DNA from: Prochlorococcus sp. scB243_495D8
GTDB lineage: Bacteria > Cyanobacteriota > Cyanobacteriia > PCC-6307 > Cyanobiaceae
Length of the DNA: 64,000 nucleotides
NCBI GenBank assembly: GCA_000634195.1
Contig: JFLT01000015.1
Coordinates: 1 to 64,000 of the forward strand
Direction: 5' to 3'
A program made the translations under genes and the position numbers. Every line of letters starts with the position of its first letter. Position 1 is the stretch's first letter. The notes beneath the pieces are model-generated. The model had not been told where the DNA came from, made no database searches, and saw only the letters and a list, made by a program, of their open reading frames with translations. Shown here one piece after another: positions 28,388 through 39,111 of the stretch.

Positions 28388-29533
28388 ATGCTATCAACTC
28401 CCATACTACTAGACTATCAATCTTCGACTCCTTGCTCTAAAGATGTCGTTGATTCTATGAAACCTTTTTGGAGTGAGATATTTTCTAACCCTGCAAATAA
28501 ATCTAATTTGGCGGGGATTAACGCAAGCGCTATATTGGAAGCTTCAAGAGAAAAAATAGAACAAAGTTTATTTCTTAAGAATAAAAAAGTTATTTTTACA
28601 AGTGGGGCAACTGAATCTAATAACTTAGCCTTATTAGGTTTTGCTAGAAATTTCTATAAAAAAAAAGGAAATCATGGACATATTATTACCTTAAAAACAG
28701 AGCATAAAGCTGTTTTGGAGCCCCTTAACCAACTTAAAAAAGAGGGATTTATGGTTACAGAAATTAATCCTGAGAAAGATGGCTTAATTTCAGAAGAACA
28801 ATTCAAAAAAAATATAAGAGAAGATACATTTCTGGTTAGTGTCATGTTGGCAAATAACGAAATTGGAGTTATTCAGCCTCTAGAGAATATTTCAAAGATA
28901 TGTAAATCGAGGGGAATAACTTTGCACTCTGATTTCGCACAATGTTTAGGTTATATCGAGTTGGACAATCTTTTATCAGACGTAAATATGATAACGATTA
29001 GTTCTCACAAAATATATGGTCCTAAAGGGATAGGACTTCTTTTGATTGATGAAGAAATTAATCTTGAGCCTTTAATTGTTGGAGGAGGTCAGGAATATGG
29101 TCTTAGGTCTGGCACATTACCTCTTCCTTTAGTAGTTGGCTTTGCTAAAGCAATAGAGATAGCAGTTCTTAATCAAAAAAATAATGCTGAGAAATTACTT
29201 TTTTATAGAAATAACCTTTTAGAGGGGTTGTTAAAAAATAATTCTGGTTTATTAATTAATGGCTCCATAGAAAAAAGATTACCTCACAATTTAAATTTGA
29301 CTGTATTGGATTTAAACGGAGCAAAGTTTCATAAACTTTTAAAATCTAAAATAATTTGTTCTACTGGATCAGCATGTAGTAGTGGTGAACCATCTCATGT
29401 TTTACTAGCCTTAGGTAGATCTCTGAAAGAAGCAGAATCTTCAATAAGGTTAAGTATTGGATTAAGTACTAATTCAAAAGATATAAAACAAGCAATTCAT
29501 ATTCTTACAAATACAATCAGATCATTACGATAG
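28388..29533 (+). CDS. Cysteine desulfurase (NifS/IscS family)
   Basis: PLP enzyme that releases sulfur from cysteine for Fe-S clusters and thio-cofactors. The 381-residue protein has the start PILLDYQSSTPCSKDV, FTSGATESNNLALLGFAR (about residue 70), the PLP-lysine block TISSHKIYGPKGIGLLLID (about residue 208) and the catalytic Cys loop CSTGSACSSGEPSHVL (about residue 331). The order and length fit class I (IscS-like). Cyanobacteria usually have two or three desulfurases; which this is cannot be fixed. It converges on rsmH. Confidence 0.93.
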   Translation: MLSTPILLDYQSSTPCSKDVVDSMKPFWSEIFSNPANKSNLAGINASAILEASREKIEQSLFLKNKKVIFTSGATESNNLALLGFARNFYKKKGNHGHIITLKTEHKAVLEPLNQLKKEGFMVTEINPEKDGLISEEQFKKNIREDTFLVSVMLANNEIGVIQPLENISKICKSRGITLHSDFAQCLGYIELDNLLSDVNMITISSHKIYGPKGIGLLLIDEEINLEPLIVGGGQEYGLRSGTLPLPLVVGFAKAIEIAVLNQKNNAEKLLFYRNNLLEGLLKNNSGLLINGSIEKRLPHNLNLTVLDLNGAKFHKLLKSKIICSTGSACSSGEPSHVLLALGRSLKEAESSIRLSIGLSTNSKDIKQAIHILTNTIRSLR

Positions 29534-29546
29534 AAATTATTGGCTT

Positions 29547-30449
29547 TTAATTTAATTGAGCAATTCTTAATTTTCCACTTCTAGCTCTTTTATTAAGTTC
29601 GACTTCTTCTTCGGAAGGAGTTATTGGCTTTTTTGTCAGGTTTTTTAATCTTTGATCATTCTTAAAACAACTTTTAACTAACCTATCCTCAAGAGAATGA
29701 AAACTAATAACAGAAATAATACCCCCTGGTAAAAGCCATTCAGGTACAACTTGCAAAAATTTTTCTAATACTTCAATTTCTTTATTAACAGCAATTCTTA
29801 GTGCTTGAAATGTTCTTGTTGCTGGATGTATTTTTTTATATCTTTGTTTTGGTGGGAAGCAGCCTGCAATAGAGTAAGCTAACTCTTTTGTCCCAGAATA
29901 TTTTCCATTTTCCTTCAAATCCAATTTTATTTTCCTAGCAATCTTTCTTGATAATCTCTCATCTCCATATTTATAGATTAGGTTAGCTAGATCTTTTTCA
30001 TTTAAAACCTCAATTAATTTCTCTGCATCAACATCAAGTAAAGGATTCATGCGCATATCAAGCGGACCATCTTTTTGGAAACTAAATCCTCTTTTAGGGT
30101 CATCAAGTTGGTTACTATTTACTCCAAGATCGGCAATCACAAAAGAAACTTTTTCTTTTGGTACAAAATCCGCAAAATTTATAGCCCTTATATCAATCCT
30201 ACTTTTAAATTCATCAAGTTTTTTTAATGCTGATTTTCTTGCGAATGGATCTTGATCAAGTCCAATTATATTTAAATCCGAATATTTTTTCAATAAATTA
30301 TAAGAGTGCCCGCCTCCGCCTAAAGTTGCGTCTATTCCCTTAAGTTGATTGTTATTTATAAGTGGGTAATGCTCTAATGAGGACATAATCTCATCTGTCA
30401 TAACTGATTGATGATTGAAAAAAGATGAATCAGATAGGTCAGTTTGCAT
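29547..30449 (-). CDS. rsmH: 16S rRNA (cytosine1402-N4) methyltransferase
   Basis: Methylates C1402 in the ribosomal P site. The 300-residue protein (MraW) has the substrate entry block NHQSVMTDEIMSSL, the SAM motif ATLGGGGHSYNLLKKYS (about residue 41), FVIADLGVNSNQLDDPKRGF (about residue 107) and the C-terminal HSLEDRLVKSCFK. In many bacteria it heads the division cluster; here it is isolated from dcw genes. It is divergent from ndhH with only 38 bp between. Confidence 0.96.
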   Translation of the reverse strand: MQTDLSDSSFFNHQSVMTDEIMSSLEHYPLINNNQLKGIDATLGGGGHSYNLLKKYSDLNIIGLDQDPFARKSALKKLDEFKSRIDIRAINFADFVPKEKVSFVIADLGVNSNQLDDPKRGFSFQKDGPLDMRMNPLLDVDAEKLIEVLNEKDLANLIYKYGDERLSRKIARKIKLDLKENGKYSGTKELAYSIAGCFPPKQRYKKIHPATRTFQALRIAVNKEIEVLEKFLQVVPEWLLPGGIISVISFHSLEDRLVKSCFKNDQRLKNLTKKPITPSEEEVELNKRARSGKLRIAQLN

Positions 30450-30487
30450 AACTTTCGACTAAGATTTATTTAGAAGTTAAATTTCGA

Positions 30488-31675
30488 ATGGCTCAGCTAG
30501 AGACTAGAACAGAACCAATGGTGGTCAATTTTGGCCCCCACCATCCCTCAATGCATGGGGTTTTAAGGTTAGTTGTAACTCTTGATGGTGAGAATGTCAT
30601 TGATTGTGAGCCAGTAATTGGATATTTACATAGAGGAATGGAAAAGATAGCTGAAAATAGGACAAATGTAATGTATGTCCCTTATGTAAGCAGAATGGAT
30701 TATGCAGCAGGAATGTTTTATGAAGCTATTGTAGTAAATGCTCCTGAAAGATTAGCTAATATTCCAGTTCCCAAAAGAGCTAGTTACATCAGAGTTCTTA
30801 TGCTCGAACTTAATCGTATTGCTAATCATCTTCTATGGCTTGGCCCCTTTTTAGCAGACGTAGGAGCTCAAACTCCATTTTTCTATATTTTTAGAGAAAG
30901 AGAGATGATCTATGATCTCTGGGAAGCTGCTACTGGACAAAGGCTAATAAATAATAATTTCTTTAGGATAGGCGGTGTCGCTTGTGATCTCCCATACGGA
31001 TGGTTAGAAAAATGTATAGACTTTTGCGATTGGTTCGGTCCTAAGATAGATGAATACGAAAAATTAATCACAAATAATCCAATTTTTAGAAAAAGAATCG
31101 AAGGTCTAGGAACAATACAAAGAGACCAGGCAATTAATTGGTCTTTGTCTGGGCCAATGCTTAGAGCCTCTGGAGTTTCCTGGGATTTAAGGAAAGTTGA
31201 TAATTATGAATGTTATGACGATTTTGATTGGCAGATTGCTTCAGAAAAAGAAGGAGATTGTTATGCGAGATATCGAGTAAGAGTTGAAGAGATGAGACAA
31301 TCACTAAGCATCATTCGCCAAGCCTGCAAAATGATTCCAGGAGGTCCAACAGAAAATTTAGAAGCTCAAAGAATGGCGACTGAAGATAAGAAAAGTGAAA
31401 TATTTAGTATCGACTATCAATATGTAGCTAAGAAGGTTGCACCAACTTTTAAAATTCCTAATGGAGAATTATATACAAGATTAGAGTCCGGTAAAGGAGA
31501 AATAGGTGTATTTATTCAAGGAAATAATGAAGTTACCCCATGGAGATTTAAAATCAGAGCAGCTGATTTAAATAATCTGCAAATATTGCCTCATATTCTT
31601 AAAGGTGCCAAAATCGCTGATATTATGGCAATCCTTGGTTCAATAGATGTCATTATGGGATCTGTTGACAGATAA
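30488..31675 (+). CDS. ndhH: NAD(P)H-quinone oxidoreductase subunit H
   Basis: Peripheral arm subunit (NuoD-like) that forms the quinone-reduction site with NdhA and NdhK. The 395-residue protein has [18 protein letters not shown] (about residue 13), with the His that faces quinone, then [14 protein letters not shown] and GATTGQRLI-like ([18 protein letters not shown]), and it ends [20 protein letters not shown]. It is full length for the family. It is 9 bp upstream of menI on the same strand, so electron-transport and quinone-synthesis genes are adjacent. Confidence 0.97.
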   Translation: MAQLETRTEPMVVNFGPHHPSMHGVLRLVVTLDGENVIDCEPVIGYLHRGMEKIAENRTNVMYVPYVSRMDYAAGMFYEAIVVNAPERLANIPVPKRASYIRVLMLELNRIANHLLWLGPFLADVGAQTPFFYIFREREMIYDLWEAATGQRLINNNFFRIGGVACDLPYGWLEKCIDFCDWFGPKIDEYEKLITNNPIFRKRIEGLGTIQRDQAINWSLSGPMLRASGVSWDLRKVDNYECYDDFDWQIASEKEGDCYARYRVRVEEMRQSLSIIRQACKMIPGGPTENLEAQRMATEDKKSEIFSIDYQYVAKKVAPTFKIPNGELYTRLESGKGEIGVFIQGNNEVTPWRFKIRAADLNNLQILPHILKGAKIADIMAILGSIDVIMGSVDR

Positions 31676-31684
31676 TTTCCTTAA

Positions 31685-32137
<453 letters not shown>

Positions 32138-32140
32138 TGA

Positions 32141-33355
32141 TTACTTTTTAAATTTATAGTTTATTTTTTCTGTAATGTTATTTTTGTTTTTAACAATCCA
32201 CTCTTCAGGCTTTTCATGTTTAGGCCAACTTTGAGAAAATTTTTTTAATAAATTTAAAGAAATTTCAATATTTTTATTATTTGTAAGTTCTCTAAATTCA
32301 ATTATTACTTTAATTTTATTTCCCCATAATTTGTTAGATACTTTTGAAATATTGAATTTATTAATTGGGATATTTTCTTTCATAATGAAATCATTTAATC
32401 TAGATTCAATTACCTCAGGGAAAACGATTTCTCCTCCTGAATTAAAAGCATTATCATTTCTTCCAACAAACTTTAAATAGAAAGAATTATTGATTTGATG
32501 AATTTCACCTAAATCACTTGTTTGCCACCACCCACTTTTATTTTTGAAATTTTCAGTTTTTAAAGAGTCTATTATTTCGATTCCAATTCTGGCTGATTTT
32601 ATCTCGATTAATCCTTTCGCGTTAATTCTTATTTTTGTATCAGGTAGTATTTCTCCAACATTTTTAAAACCCATTAAGAATTCTTTTGGTTTTAAACTCG
32701 TAACCATTGCTGCTGTTTCAGTTGAGCCGTAACAAGGTGCTAATTTTATTTCTTCTTTTATACATTGTTCTGCAGTTTCGTCTGAAATTGAAGCTCCACC
32801 TACCCAAATTAGATCAAAAATTTTTAGCCAACTAATTCCATCTTTTTGAGCTAAAAGTCTTTGTAATTGGGTAGGTACTAATGATGTAATCAGGTGTTTT
32901 TTGTTTTTTTGAAATTTAATTGTAAAAAGTAAAAGTTCTCGAGTTTTTTTTATCAAATTCGGAGAAATATTAATACAATCACATCCCCAAATTTGACTTC
33001 TAAAAATTGGCATTAATCCACTTATATGGTTCAGGGGTAAAGTATTTAAAATTAAGCAGTTTTGCAATTCAAATCCTTGCTCTTTTAGCCATTGACCTGA
33101 TGTAGCTGCAGATAATTTAAGATTATCTAAATGGTGAAAACATTGTCTCGGTTTTCCAGAACTACCACTACTGTTTAAGATAATTGCTGGCCCATTTTCA
33201 GTAATTGAATCTAATATATCTTTGTCTTGATAAAATTTGTTTTTTACATAAATAATTTTATTCTCTCTAATTTTTTCAATAATTTTCTCTACAGATTGAG
33301 TTTCGTTATTTTCAACTTCAATAGTATGAATTTTATTTTTCATAGTTGATCCCAT
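32141..33355 (-). CDS. menE: O-succinylbenzoate-CoA ligase
   Basis: ANL-superfamily enzyme that activates OSB to OSB-CoA in phylloquinone synthesis. At 404 residues it is shorter than many MenE proteins (about 450-490). Motifs: the P-loop-like AIILNSSGSSGKPRQCFHHL (about residues 54-73), APCYGSTETAAMVTSLKP and WWQTSDLGEIHQINNSFYLK, with GRNDNAFNSGGE as the hinge-side block. The reduced N-terminus is consistent with genome streamlining. It overlaps menC by 16 bp, so the two are translationally coupled. Confidence 0.9.
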   Translation of the reverse strand: MGSTMKNKIHTIEVENNETQSVEKIIEKIRENKIIYVKNKFYQDKDILDSITENGPAIILNSSGSSGKPRQCFHHLDNLKLSAATSGQWLKEQGFELQNCLILNTLPLNHISGLMPIFRSQIWGCDCINISPNLIKKTRELLLFTIKFQKNKKHLITSLVPTQLQRLLAQKDGISWLKIFDLIWVGGASISDETAEQCIKEEIKLAPCYGSTETAAMVTSLKPKEFLMGFKNVGEILPDTKIRINAKGLIEIKSARIGIEIIDSLKTENFKNKSGWWQTSDLGEIHQINNSFYLKFVGRNDNAFNSGGEIVFPEVIESRLNDFIMKENIPINKFNISKVSNKLWGNKIKVIIEFRELTNNKNIEISLNLLKKFSQSWPKHEKPEEWIVKNKNNITEKINYKFKK

Positions 33356-34305
33356 ATCTTTTTTGCTTTATTTAAAAAAAGAAACGATTTAGGGAATTTA
33401 TTCATTGCTAATCCAGGAACTTTTGGAGTTGGTCCTTGTAATTGTAGAGACGATAAATGATAAAGCCATCTCTTCCCTATACCAGTTTCAAATGAGGTAC
33501 TTATAGATATTAAAGCTTTTTTATTTTCTAATTCTTTTAAAAGCTTAACTGGATTATTTTCTTGAGAAGGCCTTCTAATTTGCCAACCTTTCCACTCATC
33601 AATCAAATTTGGAAATTTTAAAAGTGATTCGTCTAATGCTATAGGGATTTTTTTGTTGAGTTCTGTCAGTCCATCAATATCGTCAAAACAGAGAGGTTGT
33701 TCTAACCAATCTAAATTTTTGTTATCTTTCAAAATATCAGCCCATCTATTAGCTATTTCTCTTCCCCAAGAACCATTAGCATCTATTCTTAACTTAATAT
33801 TATTGTCTATTTGGCTTAAAATTTCTTCTAAAGTTGCTTCTTCCTCATGATTATTTTTTAATGCTACTTTCCATTTTATGGTTAATGATTTTCCAATATC
33901 AGATTGTCTTTTTTTAATTTCATTCAGATCTGAAACTACATTTTCATGATTTAATAATATGGCTGTTTTATGAATTTCATCAAAGTAGTAGTTTTCTTTA
34001 AAAATTATTTTTTCATTTATTTCGGCCAATGCAGAATTTATTGCAGATTGAATGCATGGGTGAAAAATATTTATTTGCTCAGATAAATTAAATAACTCTG
34101 CATACGAAGGGATCATATCTAGTTGTTTCGCACACTTTTTTAAGTCTTCTGTATGAAGCGGTGAAACTTCTCCAAACCCAATTTTTTTCTCATTACTAGT
34201 TAATTTAATTATCCAACCCGATTTTGTATGGTAAATGGTTTTAGAATTTTCTACTTTGGCGGATAACTTAAATCTATAAGATTTTTTTTGAAATATTAAG
34301 TTCAT
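33340..34305 (-). CDS. menC: o-Succinylbenzoate synthase
   Basis: Enolase-superfamily enzyme that dehydrates SHCHC to OSB. The 321-residue protein has the barrel acid-base and metal residues in order: the KxK-type TIKWKVALKN (about residue 146), LRIDANGSWGREIANRW (about residue 171), WLEQPL and IPIALDESL. Sequence outside these blocks is poorly conserved, as usual for MenC. Both ends overlap neighbours: 4 bp with menA and 16 bp with menE. Confidence 0.91.
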   Translation of the reverse strand: MNLIFQKKSYRFKLSAKVENSKTIYHTKSGWIIKLTSNEKKIGFGEVSPLHTEDLKKCAKQLDMIPSYAELFNLSEQINIFHPCIQSAINSALAEINEKIIFKENYYFDEIHKTAILLNHENVVSDLNEIKKRQSDIGKSLTIKWKVALKNNHEEEATLEEILSQIDNNIKLRIDANGSWGREIANRWADILKDNKNLDWLEQPLCFDDIDGLTELNKKIPIALDESLLKFPNLIDEWKGWQIRRPSQENNPVKLLKELENKKALISISTSFETGIGKRWLYHLSSLQLQGPTPKVPGLAMNKFPKSFLFLNKAKKIWDQL

Positions 34306-35219
34306 TTATTAAGCAAGTAATTAAATATTAATCCTGTGATTAAGCCAACTCCATTAAGAGTTTGAAATTTTATTGCGATGAATTTACAATTTTTTATCGC
34401 ATTAGGGTTTTTATATGAAGATCTTAATAAATTTATAAGTCTTATTGCTTGAGGAAAACTAATCAAATAAAGGATACAAAATACTGGAATAAATCCATTC
34501 ACTATAGTGAAAAGTTGAAAAATATATATTGTAAAAATTATCCAAGGCACAAATTGAGAACCTTTTTTTGCCCCTAAGCGAACTAAAGGTGAATTTTTCC
34601 CATGCTTTTTATCTTCAGAAATTTGATGAAAATGAGAACAAAATAATACAAGAGTTGTTGCCAAGGAAGGTCCTGAACCGAGTAATAAAGAAACTTTCCA
34701 AGGAATATCTTCAAAGAAAATATTAGATGGATTTAATGCAATTAAGACTGCAGAGTAAGCAAAAGGTCCAAATGCAAGCCAGCATAATGGTTCTCCTAAA
34801 CCTTGATAGCCAAATCTAAAAGGAGGACCTTGATATAAATATCCTAAGAAGCAGCATGCTGCCACCAAAATCAAAATGTTTATACTTGTTGATACTGAAA
34901 TAATTGAAATTATTAATAAACCAATAACTAAAGATGTATATGCAATAAATGAAATTATTTTTTTATTTTTTACAAGATTTACAATTGAATGGAATTTAAA
35001 TTCATCGATTCCTGTTTCTGCGTCGAATAAATCATTAGTTAGATTTTCCCAAAGTAATATCAAAATTGCAGCTAAAGTAAATGCAATCAAATTAACTATT
35101 TTTACCTTTTCATATTGATTGAGTAAATAAGCCCCTGTTATTAAAACTGGAAGTATGGCAACAGAATAAAGAGGCCATTTTATTGCTTGTTTCCATAATT
35201 TTTTTTTATCTTCGTCCAT
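34302..35219 (-). CDS. menA: DHNA phytyltransferase (MenA)
   Basis: UbiA-family membrane prenyltransferase that attaches the phytyl chain to DHNA for phylloquinone, the A1 cofactor of photosystem I. The 305-residue protein has about eight hydrophobic segments; the first Asp-rich site is ENLTNDLFDAETGIDEFKFH (about residues 57-76), and a second is near SHFHQISEDKKHGKNSPLV (about residue 200). It heads the menA-menC-menE unit on the minus strand and is divergent from menF with 101 bp between, a likely shared control region. Confidence 0.94.
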   Translation of the reverse strand: MDEDKKKLWKQAIKWPLYSVAILPVLITGAYLLNQYEKVKIVNLIAFTLAAILILLWENLTNDLFDAETGIDEFKFHSIVNLVKNKKIISFIAYTSLVIGLLIISIISVSTSINILILVAACCFLGYLYQGPPFRFGYQGLGEPLCWLAFGPFAYSAVLIALNPSNIFFEDIPWKVSLLLGSGPSLATTLVLFCSHFHQISEDKKHGKNSPLVRLGAKKGSQFVPWIIFTIYIFQLFTIVNGFIPVFCILYLISFPQAIRLINLLRSSYKNPNAIKNCKFIAIKFQTLNGVGLITGLIFNYLLNK

Positions 35220-35252
35220 TTTTAATTAACACACAAAATTAGATAATTATTT

Positions 35253-35279
35253 AATGTAGTTTATAAATTGAGTTACATT
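35253..35279. repeat. Inverted repeat in the menA/menF divergent gap
   Basis: AATGTA (35253-35258) and TACATT (35274-35279) are exact inverted repeats with a 15-bp spacer, between the two divergent men transcription units. This could be an operator for one factor acting on both sides, but such short arms are expected by chance in DNA this AT-rich. It does not fit the GTA-N8-TAC spacing of NtcA. Confidence 0.2.
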
Positions 35280-35320
35280 TTTTACTTTATTGCATGATTT
35301 TTAGTTATTTTCAATAAGTA

Positions 35321-36733
35321 ATGAAAAATGATTTAAACTTAACAGATTTTTTAAAAGATGTATTTTCCTCTTTCGATAAGAAAGTTGAAAATTCAGGATT
35401 AGTAAGTATTTGTGTTGAGATTCCTTATATTGATTTATTTCAAGTTTATGAATTGTTAATAAATAAATATCCTTTTTCTTCATTTTGGGAGGAATCTGAT
35501 GGCATTTCATATATAGCCCTTGAGAAGTGTAAATATATTTCTCTGGATGGTCCAAAAAGATTTGAGGTAGCAAAAGAATTTAATTCTGAGAATTTTAAAA
35601 ATTTAATTAACTTAACTAATGAATCGCATAATTCTGCACTTTCAAAAATAATTTATTTATTTTCTTTCTCTGAAAATTTGAATAATAAAAATTTACCTTC
35701 AGATATCCCTAGTTTGGAAGCAATTTTGCCAAAAATATTAATTACTAAAAGTGGCAAGAATTGCTGGTTAAGAATCAATGGTCATGTTGAAGGTAAATCA
35801 TCATTAAGAACATTAATTGAAGAAATATGGACAATTAGAAATCAAGTTATTAATTCTGGCTCAGAATTGATAAAATCATCTGGCTTAAAAACTAGTTTTG
35901 ATTCTCCTTTTATTGATGATTTCTCACGCTCCTTAGAAACTTCCAAAACAAACATGAAAAAAGTAGTAAATAGAGGAATTCAATTAGTAGAGAAAGATAT
36001 CCTCGAAAAGATAGTTTTAGCGAATAGAATTAAAATAGAACTTAAAAATAAATTAGATTTAGTAGAAATTTTAAAAAGATTTAAAAAGAAGCAACCAAAT
36101 ACATGTAGATACGTTTGGAAAAGGAATAGTAAGGATATTTTGTTTGGAGCATCTCCAGAAAAATTATTTTCTTTCTCTAAACCTAATTTAACTTTAGAGG
36201 CTCTTGCTGGAACTATCTCTACTAATTCAAATTTTAAGAAACTCCTAAAAAGTACTAAAGACTTAAAGGAACATAATTATGTAATACAACATTTGATTAA
36301 ATCTTTAGAAGTTTCAAAAATAACAAACTTTAAAAAAAGTGATATCAAGGTAAATTCATTTGGAGATATTTCTCATTTGCAAACACTCATTTTCTCTAAA
36401 GTTGAAAATATTTGTCCTTTTGAATTGCTTAAAAACTTACATCCATCTCCAGCTGTTTGTGGATACCCAAAAAATGCAGCATTGGATTGGATAAACACTC
36501 TTGAGTCTTTTCCTAGAGGAAATTATGCTTCTCCAATGGGTTGGGTTGATTCATCAGGCAATGCTTCATTTCTTTTGGCAATAAGAGGCGCAAGATGTAT
36601 TGAAGAAAATATTGAATTTACTGCAGGTTCAGGTATAGTTTCTGGCTCCGTTTTAGAGAAAGAAATAGATGAGATTAAATTAAAATTTGAATCTATAGTA
36701 AAACAGATATTTTGCGCTAAAAACCCTAGATAA
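35321..36733 (+). CDS. menF: Isochorismate synthase
   Basis: Converts chorismate to isochorismate, the first step to phylloquinone. The 470-residue protein has an N-terminal variable domain and the C-terminal chorismate-binding fold: [15 protein letters not shown] (about residue 227), [20 protein letters not shown] (about residue 274), LAGTIS, then [17 protein letters not shown] (about residue 377) and [20 protein letters not shown]. It is the men-type because it sits with menACE; the salicylate or anthranilate types look alike in the core, so context decides. It overlaps gshB by 8 bp. Confidence 0.9.
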   Translation: MKNDLNLTDFLKDVFSSFDKKVENSGLVSICVEIPYIDLFQVYELLINKYPFSSFWEESDGISYIALEKCKYISLDGPKRFEVAKEFNSENFKNLINLTNESHNSALSKIIYLFSFSENLNNKNLPSDIPSLEAILPKILITKSGKNCWLRINGHVEGKSSLRTLIEEIWTIRNQVINSGSELIKSSGLKTSFDSPFIDDFSRSLETSKTNMKKVVNRGIQLVEKDILEKIVLANRIKIELKNKLDLVEILKRFKKKQPNTCRYVWKRNSKDILFGASPEKLFSFSKPNLTLEALAGTISTNSNFKKLLKSTKDLKEHNYVIQHLIKSLEVSKITNFKKSDIKVNSFGDISHLQTLIFSKVENICPFELLKNLHPSPAVCGYPKNAALDWINTLESFPRGNYASPMGWVDSSGNASFLLAIRGARCIEENIEFTAGSGIVSGSVLEKEIDEIKLKFESIVKQIFCAKNPR

Positions 36734-37649
36734 TTTCTACTAATTTTTCAATAACTTCCTCTGAAACATTTTTATTGGATAAATTTTCTATTTCTCTTAA
36801 ACCTGTTGGACTAGTTACATTAATCTCGCTAAGCATTCCATTTATTACATCAATACCTACAAAAAATAAACCCTCATCTTTGAAGTGTTGAGATAATTCT
36901 GAGCAGATACTTTTTTCTTTTTCTGTTAATAATGTGGGTTCAGCCTTGCCTCCCATCGCTAAATTACTCCTAAAATCGCCTCCTTGAGGAATCCTATTTA
37001 TTGATCCAATAGCTTCTCCGTTTACGATAATTATTCTTTTATCACCCTCTATGACTTCAGGAATAAATTTTTGCATCATAACGGGTAATTCTTCTTGAGA
37101 AGTGATTAATTCAATGATTGATTTAATTCCTGGAGAATTTTTATTTATTCTTATAACACCTTGACCACCTTTTCCTCCTAGAGGTTTTATGACTACTTCA
37201 TTATTTATATTTGCAAAATTAATAAGATCTTTTACCTTACTCGCAACTATTGTAGGTGCCATTAAGTGGCTGTATCTTAAAGCACCTAGCTTTTCATTCC
37301 ACGCTCTTAACGATGAGGGTTTGTTAATTACTTTTACTCCTTTTCTTTCGGCAACTTCTAAAAGATGGGTTGCATATAAATAAGCCTCATTTACAGGAGG
37401 ATCTTTTCTCATCCAAATGCAATTAAATTCGGCGAGAGGTATGCAATCATTCTCTTTGAAAGAAATCCATGGAATTACTTCAACTTTTACGGAAGATGCC
37501 CATACTTCATCACCTCTAGCTTCCAGGTCTTGAGGAGTACAACTCCAGATTTCAATATTTTTTTTTGATGATGCTTGCATTAAAGCAGCAGTTGAATCTT
37601 TTAAGGGATTTATATTTTTAATTGGATCTATTACGAATAGAAATTTCAT
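36726..37649 (-). CDS. gshB: Glutathione synthetase
   Basis: ATP-grasp enzyme that joins gamma-glutamylcysteine and glycine. The 307-residue protein has the prokaryotic GshB N-terminal domain ([20 protein letters not shown]), the ATP loop [16 protein letters not shown] (about residue 155), [20 protein letters not shown] and the C-terminal [17 protein letters not shown] metal/ATP site. It follows grxC by 5 bp in the same unit, so glutathione synthesis and its use are together. gshA is not in the window. Confidence 0.95.
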   Translation of the reverse strand: MKFLFVIDPIKNINPLKDSTAALMQASSKKNIEIWSCTPQDLEARGDEVWASSVKVEVIPWISFKENDCIPLAEFNCIWMRKDPPVNEAYLYATHLLEVAERKGVKVINKPSSLRAWNEKLGALRYSHLMAPTIVASKVKDLINFANINNEVVIKPLGGKGGQGVIRINKNSPGIKSIIELITSQEELPVMMQKFIPEVIEGDKRIIIVNGEAIGSINRIPQGGDFRSNLAMGGKAEPTLLTEKEKSICSELSQHFKDEGLFFVGIDVINGMLSEINVTSPTGLREIENLSNKNVSEEVIEKLVEII

Positions 37650-37654
37650 AAGAT

Positions 37655-37909
37655 CTAGTTTAATAATGCTTCTAATTTATTTTCATTTTCTAATGCGTAG
37701 AGATCATCGCAGCCTCCGATACCCTCATTATCTATAAATATTTGTGGTAATGTTCTTCTACCATCAGCTCTTTCAATCATCAATGCTCTGGCATCTTCGT
37801 CGCCATCTATTTTATATTCTGTAAAATTTACATTTTTTTTCTTGAGTAGTGATTTTGCTCGAATACAGAATGGGCAATATTGCCAAGTATAAATTTCAAC
37901 TTTGGACAT
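37655..37909 (-). CDS. grxC: Dithiol glutaredoxin
   Basis: An 84-residue glutaredoxin that reduces disulfides and mixed disulfides with glutathione. The active site is [12 protein letters not shown] (Cys12 and Cys15, dithiol type), followed by [20 protein letters not shown] with the cis-Pro loop and the GG-C-DD glutathione-binding block. It is upstream of gshB (5 bp) and divergent from prfB (76 bp). Confidence 0.95.
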   Translation of the reverse strand: MSKVEIYTWQYCPFCIRAKSLLKKKNVNFTEYKIDGDEDARALMIERADGRRTLPQIFIDNEGIGGCDDLYALENENKLEALLN

Positions 37910-37985
37910 TTTTTTAAAATAATACTTAGTTTATACTATTAAACAAAAGTGCTTGTTAGATTATAAATAACGATTAAATTCTATT

Positions 37986-39108
37986 TTGATAGATATTACA
38001 GATTTCAAAAAAGATCTTTCGGAACTAACAGAGCGCCTGGGTAATGCTCAGGATTGTCTTTGACGTTCCAAGATTAAAAGCGAAAAGGAAAGAGTTAGAG
38101 CAAATTTCTGCTCAGCCTGAATTTTGGGATAATCAAGAAGAAGCTAAAAAGCAAATGTTAATCCTTGATGATGTCAAAGCACAACTCGAATTGTTAGATA
38201 AATGGAAAACTTTTATTTCTGATGCTAATGCCTCTCTTGAGCTTTATTCTCTAGAACCCGAAGAGGAAATGATTTTAGAATCGCAGCTGGGATTAAAGAA
38301 ATTAAGAGAGAATTTGGATAAATGGGAATTTGAAAGATTGTTATGTGGTGAATACGATAAGGAAGGAGCAGTAGTTTCTATTAACGCAGGTGCGGGTGGA
38401 ACAGATGCGCAGGATTGGGTAGAGATATTATTAAGAATGTACTCTAGATGGGCCGATAATAATCAAATGAGCCTTGTCATTAATGAATTATCTCAAGGAG
38501 AAGAAGCAGGTATTAAAAGTGTAACGTTCGAAATTGATGGAAAATATGCATATGGCTATCTGCAACATGAAAAAGGAACTCATAGATTAGTAAGAATTTC
38601 TCCTTTTAATGCCAATGGCAAAAGACAAACCAGCTTTGCTGGGGTAGAGGTTATGCCAAAATTAGATGATAATATTTCACTTGATATACCTGAAAAAGAT
38701 TTAGAAATTACAACGAGTAGATCCGGTGGAGCTGGAGGACAAAATGTTAATAAAGTAGAAACAGCAGTGAGAATTGTTCATTTGCCTTCAGGGATTTCAG
38801 TAAGATGTACTCAAGAAAGATCTCAATTACAAAATAAAGAAAAAGCTATGTTACTTTTAAAGTCTAAACTACTAGTGATTGCTAAAGAACAACGAGCTGC
38901 TGAAGTCGCTGATATTAAAGGTGATATTGTGGAAGCTGCATGGGGCAATCAAATAAGAAATTATGTTTTCCATCCCTATCAAATGGTAAAAGATCTTAGG
39001 ACTATGCAGGAGACTAACGAGTTAGATAGTGTTTTAGATGGTGGACTTGACCCATTTATTCATGAATTATTACGTATGAATATTTCTTCTAATGAATCTA
39101 TTGAATAA
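37986..39108 (+). CDS. prfB: Peptide chain release factor 2, with programmed +1 frameshift
   Basis: RF2 ends translation at UGA and UAA. The coding sequence is in two frames: codons from a TTG at 37986 ([20 protein letters not shown], then QDCL) reach CTT-TGA at 38058-38063, and a +1 slip reads GAC at 38062 and continues [18 protein letters not shown] to 39108, about 373 residues. The main frame has the release-factor GGQ loop ([18 protein letters not shown]) and the RF2 anticodon-type region. A conceptual ATG at 38044 exists but would remove the conserved N-terminus. Low RF2 makes the UGA slow to be read and favours slipping, so the site is an autoregulator, as in E. coli. Confidence 0.94.
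38052..38064 (+). promoter_or_regulatory. prfB: prfB +1 recoding site
   Basis: The slippery CTT-TGA-C (38058-38064) is preceded by AGGA at 38050-38053, a Shine-Dalgarno-like stimulator four bases before CTT. E. coli uses AGGGGG three bases before the same CTT-TGA-C. Here the stimulator is shorter and one base further away, so frameshift efficiency may differ, but the core is identical. Confidence 0.88.
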
Positions 39109-39111
39109 CTA

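Noticed and set aside
38044-38061. Independent ATG start for prfB
   Set aside because: It would drop the conserved RF2 N-terminus; the CTT-TGA-C recoding site explains the upstream codons.
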